NCBI GenBank assembly: GCA_964530695.1
Contig: CAZGYQ010000116.1
Span: forward strand, 1-7,235
DNA length: 7,235 nucleotides
From: VFBF01 sp964530695
GTDB taxonomy: Bacteria; Pseudomonadota; Alphaproteobacteria; Caulobacterales; Aquidulcibacteraceae
Direction: 5' to 3'
This document shows, piece by piece, positions 1 to 4,773 of this stretch. Position numbers and translations under genes: made by a program. A model generated the notes under the pieces. It saw nothing but the letters and a program-made list of their open reading frames with translations, was not told where the DNA came from and ran no database searches. The number at the start of each line of letters is the position of its first letter. Within the stretch, counting starts at the first letter, position 1.

Positions 1-22
1 CAGCGCGAGAAGTGTGGGAATG

Positions 23-48
23 AGGGGGCGCCAGTCCCCCTATTTTTT
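23..48 (+). terminator. Probable intrinsic terminator of a gene left of the window
   Basis: A 6-bp stem AGGGGG (23-28) pairs with CCCCCT (36-41) around a 7-base loop. It is followed by one A and a run of six T (43-48). A GC-rich stem followed by a T run is the standard Rho-independent layout on the + strand. The complementary strand has no T run after the stem, so it is one-directional. The gene it would end is not visible. Confidence 0.6.
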
Positions 49-78
49 CGCGGTTCAGCGACCACAACCCCGGTCAAA

Positions 79-176
79 GGGACCGCGCGTCTTCAGACGC
101 GCAAAGTGGTCTGCGCCTGTCCCCGGCCGTCCGTTCCGCCCCGCACCACCGGGCGCGTCTGAAGACGCCCGGTCCC
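79..176. repeat. Long inverted repeat with self-palindromic arms
   Basis: The left arm (79-102, starting GGGACCGCGCGTC) and right arm (153-176, ending GACGCCCGGTCCC) are reverse complements over 24 bases with one mismatch. The spacer is 50 bases. Inside the spacer GTGGT (106-110) can pair with ACCAC (145-149), extending the pairing. Each arm is also palindromic: the left arm contains GCGCGTCT, TC, AGACGCGC, an 8-bp hairpin. The DNA or RNA can therefore form either one long stem or two small hairpins. The form suggests a dispersed intergenic palindromic element, but only one copy is in the window. No T run follows, so it is not a simple terminator. Confidence 0.8.
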
Positions 177-219
177 TTCCACGGCGCTGACTTCTGACAT
201 GGCGCCCGCCGCCGACAGA

Positions 220-246
220 CCCCACCCGACCTCCCCCAGCAGGGAG
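220..246 (-). repeat. Half of a palindromic intergenic repeat unit
   Basis: Read on the minus strand, a small hairpin (arms CTCCC at 242-246 and GGGAG at 231-235, 6-base loop) is followed by the G-rich tail GTCGGGTGGGG (230-220). This is the same hairpin-then-G-rich-tail order seen in the repeat pairs at 2682-2818 and 4623-4763, but the second hairpin is missing and there is no inverted partner. It is probably a decayed or truncated copy, about 120 bases upstream of icd. Confidence 0.45.
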
Positions 247-356
247 AGGAGAAGCGTTCATCGCCGCCGGCGCCGCGGCCCTCCCCATGTCCGCTGCCCT
301 CGACAGGCATGTTGCACCGCCGCAAGCGTGTGATAGGGAGCGGTCCTTCATTTACC

Positions 357-361
357 GAGGA
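357..361 (+). promoter_or_regulatory. Ribosome binding site of icd
   Basis: GAGGA lies six bases upstream of the ATG at 368. It selects that start over the in-frame ATG at 287, which would add 27 residues unlike any isocitrate dehydrogenase N-terminus. Confidence 0.75.
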
Positions 362-367
362 CCGAGC

Positions 368-1579
368 ATGGCCAAGATCAAGGTGGACAACCCCGTCGTG
401 GATATCGACGGCGACGAGATGACCCGCATCATCTGGCAGCTTCTCAAGGACAAGCTGATCCACCCGTTCCTCGACATCAACCTCGACTACTACGACCTCG
501 GCGTGGAGCACCGCGACGCCACGAACGACCAGGTCACTATCGACGCCGCGAACGCCATCAAGAAGCACGGCGTCGGCGTAAAGTGCGCGACCATCACGCC
601 GGACGAAGCCCGGGTGAAGGAATTCAACCTGAAGGAAATGTGGAAGTCCCCGAACGGGACGATCCGCAACATCCTCGGCGGCGTGATCTTCCGCGAACCG
701 ATCATCTGCAAGAACGTGCCGCGCCTCGTGCCGGGCTGGACGCAGCCCATCGTCGTCGGCCGTCACGCCTTCGGCGACCAGTATCGCGCCACCGATTTCC
801 GCTTCCCCGGCAAGGGCACGCTGACGATCAAGTTCGTCGGCGAGGATGGAAACGTCATCGAGAAGGAAGTGTTCAAGGCGCCGGGTTCGGGCGTCGCGAT
901 GGCGATGTACAATCTCGACGACAGCATCCGCGAATTCGCGCGCTCGTCGATGATGTACGGCCTGCTGAAAGGCTGGCCCGTCTATCTCTCCACGAAGAAC
1001 ACGATCCTCAAGGCCTATGACGGGCGCTTCAAGGACATCTTCGAGGAAGTCTACGAGACCGAGTTCAAGCAGCGCTTCGCCGACGCGAAGATCACCTACG
1101 AACACCGCCTGATCGACGACATGGTGGCGTCCGCGCTCAAGTGGTCGGGCGGTTTCGTCTGGGCGTGCAAGAACTACGACGGCGACGTGCAGTCCGACAC
1201 CGTCGCGCAGGGCTTTGGCTCGCTCGGTCTGATGACGTCCGTCCTGCTCACGCCCGACGGCAAGATCATGGAATCCGAAGCCGCGCACGGCACCGTCACG
1301 CGCCACTACCGCCAGCACCAGAAGGGCGAGCCGACGAGCACGAACTCGGTCGCCTCGATCTACGCGTGGACGCGTGGCCTCATCCACCGCGGCAAGCTCG
1401 ACGGCAACCAGGCGCTGATCGACTTCGCCGAGACGCTGGAAAAGGTCACCGTGGACACCGTCGAGGCCGGCCAAATGACCAAGGACCTCGCGCTGCTGGT
1501 CGGCGACAGGCAGGGCTGGCTGACCACCGAGGGCTTCATCGACGCGGTCGCCGCGAACCTCACGAAGGCGATGGCGTAG
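368..1579 (+). CDS. icd: NADP-dependent isocitrate dehydrogenase
   Basis: This cytosolic TCA-cycle enzyme oxidatively decarboxylates isocitrate to 2-oxoglutarate and yields NADPH. The 403-residue product is full length for the homodimeric, eukaryote-like subfamily (human IDH1 type) usual in alphaproteobacteria, not the E. coli type. Visible landmarks are the isocitrate-binding SPNGTIRN (S94, N96, R100), R109, R132 in GRHAFGDQYR with catalytic Y139, catalytic lysine K210 in LSTKNT, metal-binding aspartates D250, D273 and D277 in DGDVQSDT, and the NADP-selecting R312-H313 within HGTVTRHY. All expected catalytic and cofactor residues are present, so the enzyme should be active. The start at 368 is fixed by its ribosome binding site and by the family-typical N-terminus MAKIKV. 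It is monocistronic: repeats lie upstream and a strong terminator directly downstream. The DUF29 gene converges on it with a 19-base gap. Confidence 0.97.
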   Translation: MAKIKVDNPVVDIDGDEMTRIIWQLLKDKLIHPFLDINLDYYDLGVEHRDATNDQVTIDAANAIKKHGVGVKCATITPDEARVKEFNLKEMWKSPNGTIRNILGGVIFREPIICKNVPRLVPGWTQPIVVGRHAFGDQYRATDFRFPGKGTLTIKFVGEDGNVIEKEVFKAPGSGVAMAMYNLDDSIREFARSSMMYGLLKGWPVYLSTKNTILKAYDGRFKDIFEEVYETEFKQRFADAKITYEHRLIDDMVASALKWSGGFVWACKNYDGDVQSDTVAQGFGSLGLMTSVLLTPDGKIMESEAAHGTVTRHYRQHQKGEPTSTNSVASIYAWTRGLIHRGKLDGNQALIDFAETLEKVTVDTVEAGQMTKDLALLVGDRQGWLTTEGFIDAVAANLTKAMA

Positions 1580-1585
1580 ATGCGT

Positions 1586-1618
1586 GACCCGATCGTCTTC
1601 AGGCGATCGGGTCGTTTT
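1586..1618 (+). terminator. Intrinsic terminator of icd
   Basis: A perfect 10-bp stem GACCCGATCG (1586-1595) pairs with CGATCGGGTC (1604-1613) around an 8-base loop. It is followed by G and four T (1615-1618), and begins seven bases after the icd stop codon. The right half lies inside the 3' end of the convergent DUF29 gene, whose last codons and stop it supplies. On the minus strand no T run follows, so it should act mainly on icd transcripts. Confidence 0.85.
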
Positions 1619-2060
1619 CCTCCCCGAGGATTTCCTGCAGCGACCAGAACATCGCGCGGTCGAGCGGCAAGGCCGCCGGCTCATCCGCTTCGAGCAATGT
1701 CGCCACGAGGTCCCGCGCGTCCGCGTGCAACACGTCGAGTTCAGCGACGACCTTTGCTCGCAGGCTCTTGGTCAGAACCCGCTTGAGATGGGTGCGCTGG
1801 GTCTTGACCGTCGCCCGCCATCCCGCCCGTGGGGGCGTTTGCTGGCTTGCGGAGAGCTTCAGCAGGTGCTCGATGATGGTCGATGTCCGTGACAGACACT
1901 CCCGCAAATCCGACTTCCCCAAATCCCCCACCTCCTCGGCCAGGTGCGCCCAGTCGAGTTCGTTCGACCCGCCGCGCCGGCGCGCTTCCGCCCGCAGGGC
2001 TTCGGCCTGCGCCTGGGTCCAGAGGTAGAAGTCCTCGTCGTAAAGATCGGAAACGCTCAT
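1599..2060 (-). CDS. DUF29 domain protein
   Basis: This 153-residue protein has the DUF29 signature: N-terminal LYDEDFYLWTQAQAEALR, then LDWAHLAEEVGDLGKSD (about residues 35-51), then a helical stretch with IIEHLLKL (about 62-69) and the C-terminal part ending FWSLQEILG. The family is about 140-150 residues, so this is full length. It is predicted to be all-helical and soluble, with no signal peptide or membrane segment. Members occur often in cyanobacteria and alphaproteobacteria, frequently in several copies per genome. The function is unknown and nothing here reveals it. The start has no strong ribosome binding site, but no better in-frame start exists and the family signature begins at residue 6. 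It converges on icd and diverges from the GNAT gene at 2193. Confidence 0.9.
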   Translation of the reverse strand: MSVSDLYDEDFYLWTQAQAEALRAEARRRGGSNELDWAHLAEEVGDLGKSDLRECLSRTSTIIEHLLKLSASQQTPPRAGWRATVKTQRTHLKRVLTKSLRAKVVAELDVLHADARDLVATLLEADEPAALPLDRAMFWSLQEILGEENDPIA

Positions 2061-2192
2061 GAAGGAAACTTACCACGCCCCGCGTCGGTTGGCATGGGTG
2101 CAGTCAATGCCCCGCGCGCGCCCGTCGCACGCCGCCCGCTGGACCGGCGCACCCTTTGCATGGTTAGCTCAAAGGATTGGGGAACCCCGGAT
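2061..2192. other. Divergent promoter region between DUF29 and GNAT genes
   Basis: This 132-base gap between divergent genes must hold at least part of both promoters, but I see no clear -35/-10 pair. Two small inverted repeats are visible: GGCAT (2091-2095) with ATGCC (2107-2111), and CCTTTG (2153-2158) with CAAAGG (2170-2175). The second lies close to the likely ribosome binding region of the + strand gene. Both are short enough to be chance. Confidence 0.35.
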
Positions 2193-2663
2193 ATGAGCGT
2201 CCTGAACATCGTGGGAACGGCCGCCGCCATCGACGTGAGAGACCTGGCCGCCGGAGACCGGGCCGGCTGGGAGCCGTTGTGGCGCGGGTATCTGGAGTTC
2301 TACGGGGCCGTTGTCGCCGACGACGTGAGCGACCTCACCTTCCGCCGCCTGCTCGATCCGGCCGAGGGCATGTTCTGTCTCGTTGCGGAACAGGACGGCG
2401 TTCTGGTCGGGATCGTCCAGTGCGTGCTGCACCGCTCCACCTGGACCACCGCCCCCTACTGCTACCTGCAGGACCTCTTCGTTTCCCCCGATGCGCGAGA
2501 CCAGGGCGTCGGGCGCAAGCTCATCGAGGCGGTCTACGCCCGGGCTGACGACCTCGGCGCCGCGCGCGTCTACTGGCTGACCCACGAGACCAACGCCACC
2601 GCGCGCGTGCTCTACGACACGATCGCCGTGCGGAGCGGCTTCATCCAGTACCGGCGGGGCTAA
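2193..2663 (+). CDS. GNAT family N-acetyltransferase
   Basis: This 156-residue soluble enzyme should transfer an acetyl group from acetyl-CoA to an unknown amine. The GNAT core is complete. Motif A runs about residues 92-115, with LFVSPDARDQGVGRKLIEAV carrying the pyrophosphate-binding R102-x-x-G105-x-G107. It is followed by the motif B region with N134, L140-Y141 and SGFIQYRR at the C-terminus, an ending common in small stand-alone bacterial GNATs. Substrate specificity is not readable; the N-terminal half (GWEPLWRGYLEFY) fits general acetyltransferases annotated only by fold. The ATG at 2193 is preceded by GGGGAA (2179-2184). An in-frame ATG at 2160 would add 11 residues and cannot be excluded. 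Longer extensions run into non-conserved sequence. It is transcribed alone, divergent from DUF29 and convergent with the PaiA-like gene. Confidence 0.9.
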   Translation: MSVLNIVGTAAAIDVRDLAAGDRAGWEPLWRGYLEFYGAVVADDVSDLTFRRLLDPAEGMFCLVAEQDGVLVGIVQCVLHRSTWTTAPYCYLQDLFVSPDARDQGVGRKLIEAVYARADDLGAARVYWLTHETNATARVLYDTIAVRSGFIQYRRG

Positions 2664-2681
2664 AGCTTCGGTCTGGCGCGC

Positions 2682-2818
2682 TTCCGTCCTTCCCCGCGAG
2701 GGGAAGGTGGCTCGCGAAGCGAGACGGATGGGGTGACTGCTCCCTGTTGAAAGCGGGCTTTCCGCCCCATCAGTCACGACTGCGTCGTGACAGCTTCCCC
2801 TCACGGGGAAGCACGGAA
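2682..2818. repeat. Inward-facing pair of bipartite palindromic repeats
   Basis: The left unit has a perfect hairpin CCTTCCCC (2688-2695), GCGA loop, GGGGAAGG (2700-2707), then a second hairpin CTCGC/GCGAG (2711-2723), then the tail GATGGGG (2727-2733). The right unit is the mirror image: CCCCATC (2765-2771), hairpin GTCACGAC/GTCGTGAC (2773-2791), then hairpin GCTTCCCC/GGGGAAGC (2793-2812). The two tails pair with each other (7 bp), and TTCCGT (2682-2687) pairs with ACGGAA (2813-2818) at the outside, so the whole element can fold as one branched structure. It sits between the 3' ends of two convergent genes, the usual site for REP/BIME-type elements. No T run follows any hairpin, but the structure could stabilise mRNA 3' ends or slow polymerase. 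Confidence 0.85.
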
Positions 2819-2851
2819 CTCGAACCATTCGATGGAGTCCGCCGGCGCTGA

Positions 2852-3382
2852 CTAAACGGCCAGCGACGCGCGCAAAATGAACTCGTCGTCGAGCGCGTCG
2901 CCGACGGGGAACTGGTATTCGCCGACCTTCTCGAAGCCGTAGCGCGCGTAGAACTTCTGCGCGCGATGGTTCTCAGACCACACGCCGAGATACGCATCCA
3001 CCGCCGCACGTGCGCGCATGCGCGTCATCGCCCAGTCCATCAGCGCCGCGGCGACGCCCTTGCCTTTCACGTCCTCGCGCACATAGAGGCGGTAGAGTTC
3101 GAGCGCATGCCCGGGCCCCGCGTCATAGGGCAACTTGAAAGGGCCGATCTGCGCGTAGCCGACGAGGGCGCCGTCGCGGATCGCCAGACGCGTCTCTGTC
3201 TCGGTGTCGATGATCTCCGCGTACTGCTGCGCGGGCGTGTAGCTCGCCTCGAGAAACGCCGCGAGGTCCTCGGGCCGGTAAAGATGCGCGAACGTCGCGC
3301 AGAACGTCTCGCGCATCAGCGCGGAGAGCGCGTCGCAGTCATCGGGCGTCGCGTCGCGGTAGAGCACGTCTCCTGCGGTCAT
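2852..3382 (-). CDS. PaiA-like GNAT acetyltransferase
   Basis: This 176-residue soluble GNAT has an early ETFCATFAHLY block (about residues 25-35) followed by LAAFLEASY (40-48), acetyl-CoA motif A around 98-117 (LYVREDVKGKGVAAALM, with K106-x-x-G109-x-A111 instead of the commoner Q/R-x-x-G-x-G), LGVWSEN (132-138), FYARYGF (144-150) and a closing VGEYQFPVGD segment. This order resembles the PaiA group, whose Bacillus member acetylates spermidine and spermine. The similarity is from memory of the family, so polyamine activity is only a hypothesis. The start ATG overlaps the TGA of the upstream P450 gene by one base (TGATG) and has no good ribosome binding site of its own, so it is probably translated by coupling. 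Its stop (TAG) faces the repeat pair. Confidence 0.88.
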   Translation of the reverse strand: MTAGDVLYRDATPDDCDALSALMRETFCATFAHLYRPEDLAAFLEASYTPAQQYAEIIDTETETRLAIRDGALVGYAQIGPFKLPYDAGPGHALELYRLYVREDVKGKGVAAALMDWAMTRMRARAAVDAYLGVWSENHRAQKFYARYGFEKVGEYQFPVGDALDDEFILRASLAV

Positions 3383-3384
3383 CA
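3380..3384 (-). other. TGATG stop-start overlap between P450 and GNAT genes
   Basis: On the minus strand the P450 stop TGA (3384-3382) and the acetyltransferase ATG (3382-3380) share the A. No Shine-Dalgarno-like sequence occurs in the last 15 or so bases before the ATG. This arrangement is typical of translational coupling, in which ribosomes ending the first gene re-initiate on the second. Confidence 0.8.
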
Positions 3385-4608
3385 GGTCAGCACATCCAGA
3401 TGCTCAAGGCCGTGAAAGAATGGCAGCGTGCGCCATTGCGGGGCCGCGTCGGGTTCGGCGAGCCGCAGCGCTGGAAAGCGCTGCAACAGCTTCAGGATCG
3501 CGCTCTGCGCCTCCATCCGCGCGAGCGGGGCGCCGATGCAGATGTGCGCGCCGCCGCCGAAGGACACGTGCGGCGCGCCTTTGCGCGTGATGTCGAAGCG
3601 ATGCGGATCGGGAAATGCATCAGGATCGCGATTGGCCGCGCGCAGCATGAAGATCATCGCCTGGGTATCGCGGATGGGGCATCCGCCCACTTCGATGTCG
3701 CGATTGGCGATGCGCCCCGTGATGTCGACGGGGGGCTCGTAGCGCAGCGTCTCCTCCACCGCGCCGGCGATAAGTTCCGGCTGCGCGATGAGAAGCGCGC
3801 GCTGCTCGGGGTTGAGCAGGAACAGGCGGATCGCGTTGCCGATGAGATCGGTCGTCGTGAGATTGCCGCCGACGAGCAGCGCCTGGAGATTGATCGCCAC
3901 TTCGTCGTCGGTCAGCGGCGCGCCATCGGCCTGCAGCCGCACGAGATCGGTGATGAGATCGTCCTTCGGCGCGCGGCGGCGATCGCCGAGCGACGCATGC
4001 ATGTAGGCGCCCAGCGCTTCGCCAGCGCGGTTCATCGCCTCGGTCTGCGCCTCGGTGCGCAGCGGGTTGAGGAACTGGATCACGCCCTCGGACCACTCGC
4101 GGAACTCGCCGAGACGGTCGTGATCGACGCCGAGAATGGAGGCGATGACGTCAATCGGAATCGGCACCGCATAGTCGTCGAGCACGTCGAAGCGGTCGCG
4201 CCCGTCGAGCCGCGCGAGCGTGTCATCGACGATCCGGTCCACTTCCGGCTTGAACTTCGCCGCCCGCGCATAGAGCGCCTGCGCGATCGGCGGGCGGATG
4301 CGCGAGTGATCGGGATCGTCCATCGTCAGGATGCTGGTCGCGCGCGCATCGCCGGAGCGTTGCTGCTCGGCGAGCCGGCGCGCGAGGAAGGACGATTCCT
4401 CCGCATGTTCGCCGCCGCGCCAGAGCGTGCGGTCCGCGAGCGTCGCGCGCACGTCGGCATGGCGGCTGATCAGGAATTCGCCGGCGATTTCATCGCGATG
4501 CACCGGGCATTGCGATCGCAGGCGATCATAGACGCCGTGCTGGTCGTCGCGGAACGCGGGGTTCAGCGGCGTCATTTCCAGCAGGCCGGGGATTGCGTCT
4601 TTCGTCAT
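3382..4608 (-). CDS. Cytochrome P450 (soluble, bacterial class I type)
   Basis: This 408-residue heme monooxygenase is cytosolic, with no membrane anchor, and should need a ferredoxin and ferredoxin reductase encoded elsewhere. Landmarks in order are the C-helix region DDPDHSRIR (97-105), the I-helix LLVGGNLTTTDLIGN (about 244-258), ExxR as E286-T-L-R289, and the heme loop FGGGAHICIG (350-359) with the cysteine ligand C357 followed by PLAR. Length and motif spacing are normal. In the I-helix the usual acid before the conserved Thr (A/G-G-x-D/E-T-T) is leucine (L250), though T251-T252 remain; related alphaproteobacterial P450s I recall also lack the acid. The substrate cannot be assigned, nor a CYP family given. 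ATG 4608 is chosen for its strong ribosome binding site and typical N-terminus; an in-frame start at 4707 would translate the palindromic repeat. It is followed by the coupled GNAT and lies downstream of alaS on the same strand. Confidence 0.95.
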   Translation of the reverse strand: MTKDAIPGLLEMTPLNPAFRDDQHGVYDRLRSQCPVHRDEIAGEFLISRHADVRATLADRTLWRGGEHAEESSFLARRLAEQQRSGDARATSILTMDDPDHSRIRPPIAQALYARAAKFKPEVDRIVDDTLARLDGRDRFDVLDDYAVPIPIDVIASILGVDHDRLGEFREWSEGVIQFLNPLRTEAQTEAMNRAGEALGAYMHASLGDRRRAPKDDLITDLVRLQADGAPLTDDEVAINLQALLVGGNLTTTDLIGNAIRLFLLNPEQRALLIAQPELIAGAVEETLRYEPPVDITGRIANRDIEVGGCPIRDTQAMIFMLRAANRDPDAFPDPHRFDITRKGAPHVSFGGGAHICIGAPLARMEAQSAILKLLQRFPALRLAEPDAAPQWRTLPFFHGLEHLDVLT

Positions 4609-4614
4609 CGCGGG

Positions 4615-4620
4615 TCCTCC
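4615..4620 (-). promoter_or_regulatory. Ribosome binding site of the P450 gene
   Basis: On the minus strand GGAGGA lies six bases before the ATG at 4608, a near-ideal Shine-Dalgarno sequence. It fixes the P450 start and excludes the upstream in-frame ATG at 4707. It begins only two bases after the hairpin at 4623-4646, so the hairpin may affect ribosome access. Confidence 0.85.
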
Positions 4621-4622
4621 AG

Positions 4623-4763
4623 CCCTCCCCCGCTTGCGGGGGAGGGAAATGCGAACGAGGTGAGCGAGGGTGAGGGCCCGTGAGACAACGGTGCTCTCTC
4701 TCCTCACGCACCCTCACCCTGCGTTCGCAAGCGAACGCTGTCCCTCTCCCGCCAGCGGGAGAG
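4623..4763. repeat. Inward-facing pair of palindromic repeats between alaS and P450
   Basis: The left unit is a perfect 11-bp palindrome CCCTCCCCCGC (4623-4633), TT, GCGGGGGAGGG (4636-4646), then GCGAACG (4651-4657) and the tail AGGGTGAGGG (4668-4677). The right unit, read from the other strand, is hairpin CTCTCCCGC/GCGGGAGAG (4763-4744), then a perfect 8-bp hairpin GCGTTCGC, TT, GCGAACGC (4738-4721), then the same tail AGGGTGAGGG (4720-4711). The tails face each other. The left unit has lost half of its second hairpin. The pair fills almost all of the 165-base gap between alaS and the P450 gene. No T run follows the hairpins, so no intrinsic terminator separates the two genes, and I see no clear promoter inside. 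Confidence 0.85.
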
Positions 4764-4773
4764 TGGCGAAGCA

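Larger units (their letters stand above)
1..367. other. Non-coding region upstream of icd
   Basis: No convincing gene lies here. From left to right it holds a terminator-like hairpin, a long inverted repeat (79-176), half of a palindromic repeat unit (220-246) and the icd leader. Short reading frames on both strands cross the repeats and show no recognisable protein family. A possible icd promoter is TTGCAC at 312-317, a 16-base spacer, then a poor -10 candidate TAGGGA at 334-339. The -10 match is weak, so the promoter assignment is a guess. The gene served by the terminator at the left edge lies outside the window. Confidence 0.7.

Noticed and set aside
182..192. CGGCGCTGACT, repeated exactly at 2843-2853, as a possible direct repeat flanking an insertion
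   Set aside because: The first ten bases also occur inside alaS near 4925, and the word is built from common GC-rich codons of this genome. No mobile gene lies between the copies.
55..351. 98-codon minus-strand frame upstream of icd
   Set aside because: It runs through the inverted repeat and has a low-complexity Gly/Arg/Ala translation with no supporting start signal.
74..1684. 536-codon open frame on the minus strand opposite icd
   Set aside because: It mirrors the icd gene in a GC-rich sequence, where stop codons are rare in the antisense frame. The translation is Arg/Val/Asp-rich with no recognisable domain, and icd itself is certain.
2700..2820. Repeat hairpins as intrinsic terminators for the two GNAT genes
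   Set aside because: No hairpin is followed by a T run on either strand. They may affect mRNA ends but do not meet the terminator pattern.
3400..4683. 427-codon open frame on the plus strand opposite the P450 gene
   Set aside because: It is an antisense shadow of an unambiguous P450 gene with all signature motifs, and its composition is typical of such shadows.
4609..4707. N-terminal extension of the P450 to an ATG at 4707
   Set aside because: The added 33 residues are translated repeat sequence, while ATG 4608 has an excellent ribosome binding site and the expected N-terminus.
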